Source: Halalkalibacter oceani
GTDB lineage: Bacteria > Bacillota > Bacilli > Bacillales > Bacillaceae_D
Length of the DNA stretch: 64,000 nt
Reading direction: 5' to 3'
NCBI RefSeq assembly: GCF_023715605.1
Contig: NZ_JAMBOL010000006.1
Location: 1 to 64,000 of the forward strand
Each line of letters begins with the position of its first letter. Position 1 is the first letter of the stretch. The notes beneath the pieces are model-generated. The model saw only the letters and a list, made by a program, of their open reading frames with translations. It searched no databases and was not told the origin of the DNA. The position numbers were made by a program, and so were the translations under genes. Positions 51,693 to 60,840 of the stretch are shown piece after piece.

Positions 51693-52887
51693 ACAAAAGC
51701 TCGGAAACGAGCGTCGCTACTTTTTCTTTTCCTTTATGGAGCAAGGAGCGCTGCTCATAAGCTGCGAGCGTCATTCGCTCGGAAATTGAGATGTCATATT
51801 CCAATTCGCTAAGGACAATTTGGACAAACGCTTTGTCATACACAAGGCAGTTGATTTCATGGTTAATATGAAAGCTTCGTTTATCGAAATTGGCCGTGCC
51901 GACATCGCACATTTGCTCATCGATCACAAGCGCCTTGGCATGGAAGAAGCCGCGGTAATACTGATAAATGTCAATGCCGGCTTCAAGCAGTGACCGAAAA
52001 TACGGAAAGGCCGCTTCCTTCACGAGAGGGTGATCCGCTTTTTTCGGCAGAATGATGCGAATGTCAACCCCTCTTTCGGCGGCGGAAATCAATTCCTGCT
52101 GAAGCCGGCGGCCCGGGATGTAATAGGGCGTGCCGATAATAATCGAGCTTTTCGCCTGACGGATTAAAGCAATAAACGTTTCCTCCAAGTAGGAGCCGTC
52201 CGTTGGCAAAATCCGCAGCGGATGACGGCCCTGATCAAGTACAGGATACAAAGCCGGCTCCGTGATGTACAGTTGCTTTGCCGTCGTCCAATCCTGTAAA
52301 AACTGCTCCTGCAAATCCTGGACGCCATCTCCTTTTAACCTCAGGTGAAAATCCCTCCACAATCCAAACTTCGCACTTCTCCCTAAATATTCATCACCGA
52401 CGTTAAAGCCGCCAATATAGCCCGTCTCTCCATCAATAATGACGATTTTTCGATGGTTGCGGCGATTTAACGTAAAAAAAAGAAACGGAAGCTGGGGAGG
52501 ATGGGAATAAGCGAAATGGATCCCGGCTTTTTTCATTTTCTTTTTTTGCGAGCGCGATAATTTACAGCCGAAGCGGTCGACTAAAATCCGGACAGTCACG
52601 CCTTCCTTTGCTTTGTCCTCCAATAAATCAAGCAGCTGAGCGCCAATATGATCGCCGCGGAAAATATAAAAGAGCAGGTGGATATGGTGTTTCGCCTGCT
52701 TTACATCTTGAAACAGCTTTAAAAAAAACGTCTCTCCGTCCCCGAGCAGTCCGACTTCCCCGTAACGGGTTTTTTGGGTGTGACGGGTTGCCTCTCGGCG
52801 CTGCTTCCGCATCCCGGCGCGGAAATCATAGCGTAGCCAGACGATGATGATAACAAGCAAGAGGACAAACAGTAGGCTGCCATTCAT
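51691..52887 (-). CDS. clsB: Cardiolipin synthase-type phospholipase D protein (YwjE/ClsB)
   Basis: A 399-residue membrane-anchored phospholipase D-superfamily enzyme. One N-terminal hydrophobic segment precedes two HKD motifs: NHRKIVIIDGETGYIGGFN and FFHAKALVIDEQMCDVGTAN. It should condense phosphatidylglycerol to cardiolipin. The start at 52887 gives the anchor as the N-terminus, with GGAGGGAC upstream; 13 extra codons are possible. Position next to fadF and size match YwjE. Confidence 0.9.
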   Translation of the reverse strand: MNGSLLFVLLLVIIIVWLRYDFRAGMRKQRREATRHTQKTRYGEVGLLGDGETFFLKLFQDVKQAKHHIHLLFYIFRGDHIGAQLLDLLEDKAKEGVTVRILVDRFGCKLSRSQKKKMKKAGIHFAYSHPPQLPFLFFTLNRRNHRKIVIIDGETGYIGGFNVGDEYLGRSAKFGLWRDFHLRLKGDGVQDLQEQFLQDWTTAKQLYITEPALYPVLDQGRHPLRILPTDGSYLEETFIALIRQAKSSIIIGTPYYIPGRRLQQELISAAERGVDIRIILPKKADHPLVKEAAFPYFRSLLEAGIDIYQYYRGFFHAKALVIDEQMCDVGTANFDKRSFHINHEINCLVYDKAFVQIVLSELEYDISISERMTLAAYEQRSLLHKGKEKVATLVSELL

Positions 52888-53009
52888 TTGGAAAATGTCC
52901 CTCCTTACACAAAGTCCAGCGGTCAATCCTGTTGGTAACAGGAGAAGTTCTGGCGTTAATTTGTTAATAGTTTGCCCCGACGTTCAAGAAAAAATGAAAA
53001 GTTTTGTCG

Positions 53010-53044
53010 ACTGAATGCTCATTCAGTTAAAAATATGCTATACT
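53010..53044 (+). promoter_or_regulatory. fadF promoter with palindromic operator
   Basis: ACTGAATGCTCATTCAGT (53010-53027) is a perfect palindrome with 8-base arms. A -10 TATACT follows at 53039-53044, so the palindrome covers the -35 region. The half sites TGAATG/CATTCA are those of Bacillus FadR operators but with shorter spacing. A TetR-type repressor, perhaps the one at 59783, is the likely ligand. Confidence 0.6.
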
Positions 53045-53165
53045 GAAAGAAACAATTTGCTATTTAATTGGGAAAATACAAAAAATTGGGGTGGTTCGGA
53101 GTAAGGCCGCTACGCTATACGCATGTCCTGTTCGTTTAGATGGTCAGGTGAAAGGAGAGAGTTTT

Positions 53166-55250
53166 ATGGAAGCGCTAACATTGATTCACCGTCTTGCATT
53201 TCTATTGCTGACAGCTTATGCCGTCTATTTGTTTGTCTCCCTCGTTCTTACTAGATACCACTACATCAAGCTCGGGAAAAAAGCCGAATTCTCCCACTCC
53301 ATCGAAGAGCGGTTCCGCGCGATTTGGGTGAACGTGTTTGGCCAGAAGAAGCTGTTAAAGGATAAAAAAAGCGGGATGATTCACCTGATGTTTTTTTACG
53401 GGTTTTTGCTCGTACAATTTGGAGCGATTGATCTGATTTGGAAAGGGCTTGCTGTCGGCAGCCATCTGCCGCTCGGCTCGTTTTATCCTGTCTTTACCCT
53501 CTTTCAGGAGGTCGTTGTTTTCATCATTCTCGTGGCGGTCGTCTGGGCATTTCACCGCCGCTATATTGAAAAGCTCGTCCGCCTGAAGCGAGGCTGGAAA
53601 GCCGGCCTTGTGCTGCTATTTATCGGCGGGCTGATGGTCTCTAAGCTAGTAGCGAAGGCGATGGAAATAATCTGGCTCGGCAAACCGCTCAGCGGATTTG
53701 AACCGATTGCCTCCGGACTGGCGGCCGTATTTTCCTTCGTTCCACCGGCAGCCGCAAGCGGGCTTTTCTTTCTGTTCTGGTGGGTTCACCTGCTCATTTT
53801 GCTCTCGTTTTTGGTCTATGTGCCGCAGTCGAAGCACGCTCATCTGCTGGCCGCACCGGTCAACGTCTTTCTCGGCCGGACGCATCCGGTCGGGCAGCTC
53901 GCCTCGATCAATTTCGAGGATGAAAGTCAGGAAGTGTTTGGCGTTCAAAAGATTGAAGACTTCAACCAAAAACAGCTCGTTGATCTCTATGCCTGTGTCG
54001 AGTGCGGGCGCTGTACGAATATGTGTCCGGCGACCGGAACGGGAAAGCTGCTTTCACCGATGGACCTGATTGTGAAAATGCGCGATCATCTGACCGAGAA
54101 AGGGGCGGCGATTACGTCGCGCTCCCCGTGGCTGCCGGCCTTTGCCTTCAGCGGCACACGGGCCAATCAGCTTGCCGGGGCCGGGGAAGCGGCTGCCGGC
54201 TATGATGTAAGCCTGATTGGCGATGTGATCACAGAGGAAGAGATCTGGGCCTGTACGACGTGCCGCAATTGTGAGGATCAATGTCCGGTGATGAATGAGC
54301 ATGTTGATAAAATTATCGATCTGCGCCGGTATTTAGTGCTGACGGAAGGGAAGCTTGACGCCGATGCACAGCGGGCGATGACGAATATCGAGCGGCAGGG
54401 AAACCCGTGGGGCATCAGCCGCAAGGATCGTGAAAAATGGCGTGAAGGACGCGAGGATATTAGTGTTCCGACCGTCAAGGAGGTTGAAAAGGCGGGAGAG
54501 GAATTTGAGTATCTGCTCTTTGCCGGCTCGATGGGTTCATTTGATAAACGGAGCCAAAAAATTGCCCAATCGCTCGCAAAGGTGCTCAATGAGGCGGGGG
54601 TCCGTTTTGCGATTATCGGCAACAAGGAAAAGAATTCGGGTGACACGCCGCGCCGTCTCGGCAATGAGTTTCTCTTTCAGGAGCTGGCAACGGCGAATAT
54701 TGCCCTGTTTCAAAAGCACGGTGTCCGTAAAATTGTGACGATTGATCCGCATGCCTATAACAGCTTTAAACATGAATACCCGGAATTCGGTCTTGACGAT
54801 GTCGAAGTGTACCACCATACGGAATTGCTGGCAAAGCTGATTCAGGAAGGACGCCTTCAGCCAAAGTATGAGGTGAAGGAAACCGTCGTCTATCATGACT
54901 CCTGTTATTTAGGGCGCTATAACGAGGTTTACGAGCCGCCGCGCGAGATTTTAAAGGCGATCCCGGGGATTACGCTGACGGAGATGAGGCGGAATCGGGA
55001 AAATGGGATGTGCTGCGGCGCCGGTGGCGGCATGATGTGGATGGAAGAGGATGTCGGCCAGCGGATTAATGTCGCGCGAACCGAGCAGGCGCTTGAAGTG
55101 GAGCCGACGGTGATTGGCAGCGGCTGTCCGTATTGCTTGACAATGCTCAGCGATGGCACGAAAGCCAAAGAGGTCGAGGAGCACGTTCAGACGCTGGACA
55201 TTGTGGAAATTTTGGAGAAATCGCTTTTTGAAGAAAAGAATGCAGGCTAA
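53166..55250 (+). CDS. fadF: FadF-type iron-sulfur membrane oxidoreductase (YwjF)
   Basis: A 694-residue heterodisulfide-reductase-like protein. The N-terminal third has about six membrane segments and probably binds haem and quinone. Two 4Fe-4S motifs follow, CVECGRCTNMCP and CTTCRNCEDQCP. Two cysteine-rich CCG-type domains end the protein (HDSCYLGRYN and MCCGAGGGMMWME). In B. subtilis FadF serves fatty-acid beta-oxidation, presumably passing electrons from acyl-CoA dehydrogenase and ETF to quinone. The ATG at 53166 follows AAAGGAGAGAG. Confidence 0.92.
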   Translation: MEALTLIHRLAFLLLTAYAVYLFVSLVLTRYHYIKLGKKAEFSHSIEERFRAIWVNVFGQKKLLKDKKSGMIHLMFFYGFLLVQFGAIDLIWKGLAVGSHLPLGSFYPVFTLFQEVVVFIILVAVVWAFHRRYIEKLVRLKRGWKAGLVLLFIGGLMVSKLVAKAMEIIWLGKPLSGFEPIASGLAAVFSFVPPAAASGLFFLFWWVHLLILLSFLVYVPQSKHAHLLAAPVNVFLGRTHPVGQLASINFEDESQEVFGVQKIEDFNQKQLVDLYACVECGRCTNMCPATGTGKLLSPMDLIVKMRDHLTEKGAAITSRSPWLPAFAFSGTRANQLAGAGEAAAGYDVSLIGDVITEEEIWACTTCRNCEDQCPVMNEHVDKIIDLRRYLVLTEGKLDADAQRAMTNIERQGNPWGISRKDREKWREGREDISVPTVKEVEKAGEEFEYLLFAGSMGSFDKRSQKIAQSLAKVLNEAGVRFAIIGNKEKNSGDTPRRLGNEFLFQELATANIALFQKHGVRKIVTIDPHAYNSFKHEYPEFGLDDVEVYHHTELLAKLIQEGRLQPKYEVKETVVYHDSCYLGRYNEVYEPPREILKAIPGITLTEMRRNRENGMCCGAGGGMMWMEEDVGQRINVARTEQALEVEPTVIGSGCPYCLTMLSDGTKAKEVEEHVQTLDIVEILEKSLFEEKNAG

Positions 55251-55304
55251 AACAAGGCTCATTTGCTTCGGCTAATAGGTGAAGCAGAGGCCAGGTGGAC
55301 AAAA

Positions 55305-55322
55305 TGAGTGAGCGTTCGCTCG
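55305..55322 (+). promoter_or_regulatory. FadR-like operator before the thiolase gene
   Basis: TGAGTGAGCGTTCGCTCG fits the layout of the Bacillus FadR box TGAATGA-N4-TCATTCA with A/G and T/C variations in both arms. It lies between fadF and the thiolase start. It could also be just a small hairpin. Confidence 0.4.
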
Positions 55323-55346
55323 ACAAAGATGGAAGGGGAGATTTCG

Positions 55347-56525
55347 ATGAGAACGGTAATTGTCAGCGGGGCAAGAACGCCCTTTGCGAAATTCGGCGGG
55401 GCGTTGCGGAACTTCAGTGCAGGAGAGCTGGGAGGTGTGGCGCTGCGAGCCGCTTTGGAGCGGGGCGGCTGGTCGGCCGAAGAGGTCGATGAAGTGATGA
55501 TCGGCAATGTGCTTCAGGCTGGACAGGGGCAGCTGCCATCAAGACAGGCGGCACATCAGGCGGGACTGCCGTGGAATGTACAAACGGAAACGATTAATAA
55601 AGTCTGTGCTTCGGGGATGCGCAGCGTAATGACGGCCGATCAGCGGATTCGTTTAGGAGAAGCAGGGGTCATTCTTGCCGGCGGGATGGAATCAATGAGC
55701 AACGCGCCGTATTATGTGGAAAAAGCGCGCTGGGGCGTCCGGATGGGCAACAGTGAGCTTGTCGACGGTATGGTATATGACGGGCTGACCTGCTCATTCA
55801 CAAATGTTCATATGGGAACGTACGGGAATAAAGTCGCCGCGGAGTTAAAGCTGTCGCGTCAGGAGCAGGATAAATGGGCGCTGCGAAGCCAGGAGCGGGC
55901 CGCGGAGGCGATTAAGGCCGGCCGGCTCGGGGAAGAAATAACGCCGGTTGCAGTACCGCAGCGTAAAGGTGAGCCGCTGTTGTTTGCGCAGGATGAAGCT
56001 CCGCGGCAAAGCTCACTTGAGCAGCTCGCGGCGCTCCGCCCGGTTTTCGGCAGCGAAGGAACGATTACGGCCGGCAATGCGCCGGGCGTCAATGACGGAG
56101 CGGTGGCGCTTTTGCTAATGTCGGAGGAACGCGCGAAGCTGGAAGGGATAGTCCCGCTCGCGACGATCGAAGCGCATACGGCATTGGCTGTGGCTCCGAA
56201 GGATTTTCCGAAGACGCCGGGCCTCGTCATTAATAAGCTGCTGGAGAAAACGAACTATCAGGCGGATGATATTGATTTGTTTGAAATTAATGAAGCATTT
56301 GCCGCCGTGGCGCTGGCGAGTATGCAGATCGCTCAGCTCGATGAAGACAAAATCAATGTCAATGGCGGGGCTGTAGCGCTTGGGCATCCGATCGGGGCAA
56401 GCGGAGCCCGGATTATTTTGACATTGGCCTATGAGCTGAAGCGGCGGGGCGGCGGATTAGGAATCGCGGCAATTTGCAGTGGCGGCGGGCAGGGCGACGC
56501 GCTGTTGCTGAGCGTTGAAGGATGA
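55347..56525 (+). CDS. Acetyl-CoA acyltransferase (thiolase)
   Basis: A 392-residue thiolase. The acyl-binding cysteine is in NKVCASGMRS; the second-site motifs NEAFAAVALA, GHPIGASGARI and CSGGGQGDA are complete. It cleaves 3-ketoacyl-CoA or forms acetoacetyl-CoA; the operon context favours degradation. The ATG at 55347 follows GGAAGGGGAG. It corresponds to MmgA/FadA-type enzymes of Bacillus. Confidence 0.93.
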   Translation: MRTVIVSGARTPFAKFGGALRNFSAGELGGVALRAALERGGWSAEEVDEVMIGNVLQAGQGQLPSRQAAHQAGLPWNVQTETINKVCASGMRSVMTADQRIRLGEAGVILAGGMESMSNAPYYVEKARWGVRMGNSELVDGMVYDGLTCSFTNVHMGTYGNKVAAELKLSRQEQDKWALRSQERAAEAIKAGRLGEEITPVAVPQRKGEPLLFAQDEAPRQSSLEQLAALRPVFGSEGTITAGNAPGVNDGAVALLLMSEERAKLEGIVPLATIEAHTALAVAPKDFPKTPGLVINKLLEKTNYQADDIDLFEINEAFAAVALASMQIAQLDEDKINVNGGAVALGHPIGASGARIILTLAYELKRRGGGLGIAAICSGGGQGDALLLSVEG

Positions 56526-56543
56526 ATTGAAGGAGGAATGGAA

Positions 56544-57398
56544 ATGAAGATCAAAAGCGTAATGGTCGTTGGAGCTGGACAGATGGGAGCGGGGATTGCC
56601 CAGGTTCATGCACAGGCAGGCTTTGACGTCGTCTTGCACGATTTGGACGATGACAGCCTGAACCGCGGCATGGCAGGCATTCGAAAAAATGTCTCACGTC
56701 AGGTTGAAAAAGGGCGGTTGACAGCCGAAGAGATGGAAGCGGTAATCGCCAGGATCACGCCGTCAACCGCTTTGGAGCAAGCGGCCGGTGCGGATATCAT
56801 AATCGAAGCAATCGTGGAAAATATGACAAGCAAAACGGCGCTGTTTGCCGAGCTTGACCATCTCGCTCCGCCGCATACGATTTTAGCCTCAAATACATCC
56901 TCCTTGCCGATTACAGAAATCGCGGCGGCAACGAAACGGCCGGAAAAGGTAGTCGGAATGCATTTTATGAATCCGGTGCCGGTAATGAAGCTCGTCGAAA
57001 TTATTCGCGGACTGGCCACCGATGATGACGTGTATGAAACGGTGGCCGAGCTTGCCGGCCGGCTGCAGAAAACAGCGGTGGAAGTCAATGACTTTCCGGG
57101 ATTTGTCTCTAACCGGGTGTTGATGCCGATGATTAATGAAGCGATCTATACCGTTTACGAAGGGGTAGCCTCACCGGAAGCGGTCGATGAAGTAATGAAG
57201 CTCGGGATGAATCATCCGATGGGCCCGCTTACGTTAGCTGATTTTATCGGCCTCGATACTTGTCTGTTTATTATGGAAACGCTGCATGAAGGCTTCGGCG
57301 ACGATAAATACCGTCCGTGCCCGTTATTGCGCAAATATGTGAAGGCCGGCTGGCTCGGTAAGAAAGCAGGCCGGGGCTTCTACATCTACGAAAGCTGA
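56544..57398 (+). CDS. 3-hydroxyacyl-CoA (3-hydroxybutyryl-CoA) dehydrogenase
   Basis: A 284-residue NAD-dependent dehydrogenase of typical Hbd/MmgB length. The Rossmann motif is [13 protein letters not shown]. Catalytic-region signatures are [25 protein letters not shown] and [18 protein letters not shown]. The start at 56544 leaves seven bases after AGGAGG; the ATG at 56538 is too close. It lies 18 bases after the thiolase gene, in the same operon. Confidence 0.94.
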   Translation: MKIKSVMVVGAGQMGAGIAQVHAQAGFDVVLHDLDDDSLNRGMAGIRKNVSRQVEKGRLTAEEMEAVIARITPSTALEQAAGADIIIEAIVENMTSKTALFAELDHLAPPHTILASNTSSLPITEIAAATKRPEKVVGMHFMNPVPVMKLVEIIRGLATDDDVYETVAELAGRLQKTAVEVNDFPGFVSNRVLMPMINEAIYTVYEGVASPEAVDEVMKLGMNHPMGPLTLADFIGLDTCLFIMETLHEGFGDDKYRPCPLLRKYVKAGWLGKKAGRGFYIYES

Positions 57399-57410
57399 GG
57401 AGGGGAAGAG

Positions 57411-58553
57411 ATGAATTTACGGTTTAGCGAAGAGCAGGACATGATGCGGAAAATGGTTCGCGACTTTGCGGAAGAGCAAATTACCCCTTTTATTGAAGAG
57501 ATGGAAGCCAATCAAACATTTCCGCGCCACATCGTCGGGAAGATGGGTGAACTTGGGCTAATGGGTATTCCGATTCCGGAGGAGCTGGGTGGAGCGGGAA
57601 TGGATTTCACCTCTTATATCATCGCCATTCATGAATTATCAAAGGTAAGCGCGGCGGTCGGTGTCATTCTTTCGGTCCACACTTCCGTCGGGACGAATCC
57701 GATTCTTTTCTTCGGAACAGAGGAGCAAAAGCAGCGCTACGTGCCGAAGCTGGCAAGCGGACAATATTTGGGAGCCTTTGCGCTAACCGAACCGAGTGCC
57801 GGCTCCGATGCGGCGGCGCTGAAAACGACGGCGGTGAAGGACGGGAGCGTATACCGGCTGAACGGCTCGAAGTCATTTATTACGAATGGCGGGGAAGCCG
57901 ATTCCTATATCGTCTTTGCGTCAACGGCACCGGAGAAAGGAGCGAGAGGAATTTCCGCTTTTATTGTGGAGAAACATACACCTGGCTTTATGATCGGAAA
58001 AAAAGAGCAAAAAATGGGTCTGAACGGCTCCCATACGACAGAACTCATTTTCGAAGACGCCCGTATCCCGCAGGAAAACTTGCTCGGAGCCGAGGGGGAA
58101 GGCTTTAAAATCGCCCTCGCCAACCTTAATCATGGCCGGATCGGGATCGCCGCCCAGGCATTGGGAATCGCTGAAGCCGCTTTTGCGGCAGCAAGTCGCT
58201 ATGCGAAGGAGCGGAAACAGTTTGGCAAGGCGATCGGTCAGCAGCAGGCCGTCGGCTTCAAGCTCGCTGAAATGGCGACGAAGATCGAAGCGGCGAGACT
58301 GTTGACCTACCGGGCAGCCGTGCTAACCGATCAAGGACGGCCCTGTGGGCAGGAGGCTTCGATGGCGAAGCTCTTTGCCTCGCGCACGGCAGTTGAGGTG
58401 GCAATTGAAGCGGTGCAAGTGTTTGGCGGCTATGGGTATACAAAGGATTATCCGGTTGAACGTTACTTTCGCGACGCAAAAGTGTGCGAAATCTATGAGG
58501 GCACGAGCGAGATTCAAAGAGTCGTCATTAGCAAACAGCTGTTAGCAGACTAG
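57411..58553 (+). CDS. Acyl-CoA dehydrogenase, first copy
   Basis: A 380-residue FAD-dependent acyl-CoA dehydrogenase. Conserved regions are [16 protein letters not shown], the FAD-binding [11 protein letters not shown], the [21 protein letters not shown] helix, and [19 protein letters not shown] followed by [12 protein letters not shown], which includes the catalytic glutamate. Likely substrate is a short- or branched-chain acyl-CoA. GAGGAGGGGAAGAG precedes the ATG. It is 12 bases after the hydroxyacyl-CoA dehydrogenase gene. Confidence 0.93.
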   Translation: MNLRFSEEQDMMRKMVRDFAEEQITPFIEEMEANQTFPRHIVGKMGELGLMGIPIPEELGGAGMDFTSYIIAIHELSKVSAAVGVILSVHTSVGTNPILFFGTEEQKQRYVPKLASGQYLGAFALTEPSAGSDAAALKTTAVKDGSVYRLNGSKSFITNGGEADSYIVFASTAPEKGARGISAFIVEKHTPGFMIGKKEQKMGLNGSHTTELIFEDARIPQENLLGAEGEGFKIALANLNHGRIGIAAQALGIAEAAFAAASRYAKERKQFGKAIGQQQAVGFKLAEMATKIEAARLLTYRAAVLTDQGRPCGQEASMAKLFASRTAVEVAIEAVQVFGGYGYTKDYPVERYFRDAKVCEIYEGTSEIQRVVISKQLLAD

Positions 58554-58564
58554 GGGGGAGAAGG

Positions 58565-59707
58565 ATGAATTTTTTACTGACGGATGAGCAGGAGATGATT
58601 CGGAAGATGGTGCGTGATTTCGCTGAAAAGGAAATTGCACCAACAGCGGCTGAACGCGACGAAGAGGAACGGTTTGACCGGTCTCATTTTGAAAAGATGG
58701 CGGCTCTCGGTCTCACCGGAATACCGTGGCCTGAGGAATATGGCGGGATCGGGGCAGATTATGTCAGCTATGTGATCGCCGTTGAAGAGCTGTCGCGTGT
58801 CTGTGCGTCGACAGGAGTGACATTGTCAGCCCATCTTTCGCTTGCGAGCTGGCCGATTTACAAATTCGGCACGGAAGAACAGAAGCAGACCTATTTGCGC
58901 GCCTTGGCGGAAGGAACGAAAATCGGCGCCTACGGCTTAACGGAACCTAGCTCCGGCTCGGATGCCGCCGCGATGAAAACAACTGCCGTCGAAGAAGAGG
59001 ACGGATATGTGCTGAACGGGTCGAAGATTTTTATTACAAATGGCGGTGTCGCCGATCTGTATATTATCTTCGCCCTGACCGACCCGGAGCTGCGTCATAA
59101 AGGTGTGAGCGCCTTTATCGTCGAAGCGGATACACCGGGCTTCTCCGTCGGCAAAAAGGAGAAAAAGCTCGGCATCCGCTCATCGCCGACAACGGAAATC
59201 ATTTTTGAAAATTGTCGTGTTCCGAAGAAAAATATGCTTGGTGCGCGGGGAGAAGGCTTTAAAATCGCGATGATGACGCTGGATGGAGGAAGGAACGGAA
59301 TTGCCGCCCAGGCGGTTGGCATTGCACAGGGGGCGCTTGATGCCGCCATCGATTATGCGAAGACGCGCAAGCAGTTTGGCAAGGCGATCGGTCAGCAGCA
59401 GGGTGTGGCCTTTAAGCTCGCCGATATGGCGACAAAGGTCGAAGCGAGCCGGCTTTTAACGTACCAGGCTGCTTGGCGCGAAAGTGAACAGCTCCCGTAC
59501 GGCCTGGAGTCGGCGATGTCAAAGCTGTTTGCCGGCGATACGGCGATGGAAGTGACGACCGAGGCGGTGCAGGTGTTCGGCGGCTATGGCTATACGAAGG
59601 ACTATCCGGTCGAGCGTTTTATGCGTGATGCGAAAATTACGCAAATTTATGAAGGAACAAATGAAATTCAGCGGCTCGTCATTTCAAAAATGCTGTTAAC
59701 GGAATAA
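58565..59707 (+). CDS. acdA: Acyl-CoA dehydrogenase, second copy
   Basis: A 380-residue paralogue of the preceding protein, of equal length and with the same motifs ([57 protein letters not shown]). It resembles B. subtilis AcdA, which lies beside ywjF there. The tandem pair probably divides chain length or branching between the copies. GGGGGGAGAAGG precedes the ATG. Confidence 0.93.
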   Translation: MNFLLTDEQEMIRKMVRDFAEKEIAPTAAERDEEERFDRSHFEKMAALGLTGIPWPEEYGGIGADYVSYVIAVEELSRVCASTGVTLSAHLSLASWPIYKFGTEEQKQTYLRALAEGTKIGAYGLTEPSSGSDAAAMKTTAVEEEDGYVLNGSKIFITNGGVADLYIIFALTDPELRHKGVSAFIVEADTPGFSVGKKEKKLGIRSSPTTEIIFENCRVPKKNMLGARGEGFKIAMMTLDGGRNGIAAQAVGIAQGALDAAIDYAKTRKQFGKAIGQQQGVAFKLADMATKVEASRLLTYQAAWRESEQLPYGLESAMSKLFAGDTAMEVTTEAVQVFGGYGYTKDYPVERFMRDAKITQIYEGTNEIQRLVISKMLLTE

Positions 59708-59782
59708 TTGTGGATGGAACGTTGCTGTAAAGTCTAGTATGCTTGAAGCAACAACGATTTTGAAAAGGTAGGTTAGCCAATC

Positions 59783-60397
59783 ATGAAAAAGTCTGTTCCA
59801 TCTATGGTCAAAGATCCACAGCTTGTTAAAAAGCGTCGCGAACAAATGGTGAAAGGAGCGGTTCGCTTATTCATCGAAAAAGGCTTTCACCGGACAACGA
59901 CAAGAGAGATTGCCAAGGAATCCGGCTTCAGCATCGGCACGCTCTATGAATATATTGGATCAAAGGAAGATGTGCTTTATCTCGTCTGTGATGCGATTTA
60001 TGAGGAGGTCAGCCGTAAGCTGACAAAGCAGCTTGACTCAAGTCTGACGGGGATCGAACGTCTGCAAAAAGCGATTGCTTCCTTTTTCCAGGTCGTCGAT
60101 GAAATGCAGGACGAGGTGCTCGTCATGTATCAAGAGGCAAAATCTTTACCGAAGGAAGCATTGCCTTATGTGCTACAAAAGGAGCATGAAATGACGGCAA
60201 TGATTGAAGCGATCATCCGCGACTGTGTAACGGAAGGCGTTCTCTCACTATCAGATGACCAGATCAAGCTGCGCGCCCACAATATTCTCGTTCAGGGGCA
60301 TATGTGGACGTTCCGCCGCTGGTCGATCCAAAAGCTGTTTACGCTTGAACAATATACAGCCTTGCAAATGGAGCAGCTGCTCGCATCAAGCCGTTAA
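59783..60397 (+). CDS. TetR/AcrR-family regulator
   Basis: A 204-residue repressor. The helix-turn-helix lies at about residues 22-68 (FIEKGFHRTTTREIAKESGF, SIGTLYEYIGSKEDVLYL), and the rest is the helical ligand domain. The ligand is probably an acyl-CoA, by analogy with FadR-type regulators located among beta-oxidation genes. Likely targets are the palindromes before fadF and the thiolase gene. AAAGGTAGG precedes the ATG. Confidence 0.9.
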   Translation: MKKSVPSMVKDPQLVKKRREQMVKGAVRLFIEKGFHRTTTREIAKESGFSIGTLYEYIGSKEDVLYLVCDAIYEEVSRKLTKQLDSSLTGIERLQKAIASFFQVVDEMQDEVLVMYQEAKSLPKEALPYVLQKEHEMTAMIEAIIRDCVTEGVLSLSDDQIKLRAHNILVQGHMWTFRRWSIQKLFTLEQYTALQMEQLLASSR

Positions 60398-60432
60398 AAG
60401 CCTGCTATAGACTTTGCACACTACTTCGAAGG

Positions 60433-60475
60433 TTGAGACAAAACTAGCTTTAAGGGGGTAAAGAACAACCTTTTT
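60433..60475 (+). repeat. Remnant of the terminator-associated repeat
   Basis: TTGAGACAAAACTAGCTTTA followed by AAGGGGGTAAAG and AACAACCTTTTTT. The left element is as at 35033 and 51519, while the hairpin arms have decayed. It lies 36 bases downstream of the TetR gene. Confidence 0.6.
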
Positions 60476-60544
60476 TATACGAAAACTAGAGTCTGGCCGA
60501 AGTTCAAGGATGGCTCTGCTCCGCCTTTAGAGGCACAGCGTGTT

Positions 60545-60721
60545 GGAACAAGATTCCGTTAATCTTCTATTTTGACGCTCATCTGTGCAACAATAGGAAC
60601 GAAATTCCGTTACTAGGCAAAAACAAGCGGTTCAACCATCTTGTAACCGACAATAGCGGAATGAGGTTCCTTGTACCCCAACGAGAAGGGCCCTGAAAGC
60701 GAGATAACGGAATGACGTTCC
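60545..60721. repeat. Array of four 17-bp GGAAC-NNN-ATTCCGTTA motifs
   Basis: Two copies on the plus strand (60545-60561 GGAACAAGATTCCGTTA; 60596-60612 GGAACGAAATTCCGTTA) and two on the minus strand (60654-60670, complement GGAACCTCATTCCGCTA; 60705-60721, complement GGAACGTCATTCCGTTA). Start spacings are 51, 58 and 51 bases, so the array is symmetric. Each motif holds an internal GGAA/TTCC dyad. Function is unknown. Confidence 0.75.
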
Positions 60722-60792
60722 CCTCTGTCCCTCTCCAGCAAAGGCGGCCTTCCCCCTCGCCTTGCACTAGTTTTCATTCATCTGGTGTATTT

Positions 60793-60804
60793 CAACCATG
60801 GTTG
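60793..60804. promoter_or_regulatory. 12-bp palindrome before icmF
   Basis: CAACCATGGTTG is a perfect palindrome 36 bases before the icmF start codon. An operator is possible; no further copy was noticed in the window. Confidence 0.3.
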
Positions 60805-60840
60805 TTTGTCGCAGCCCTTATCCAAAAAGGAGGATGAAAA

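Larger units (their letters stand above)
60398..60840. other. 443-base non-coding region before icmF
   Basis: No convincing gene. It contains a decayed terminator-family element (60433-60475), a four-copy 17-base motif array (60545-60721), and the palindrome CAACCATGGTTG (60793-60804) that could be an operator of icmF. Promoter elements for icmF could not be assigned. Confidence 0.6.

Noticed and set aside
60642-60655. cre-like TGTAACCGACAATA before icmF
   Set aside because: It has two mismatches and overlaps the repeat array, which explains the sequence better.
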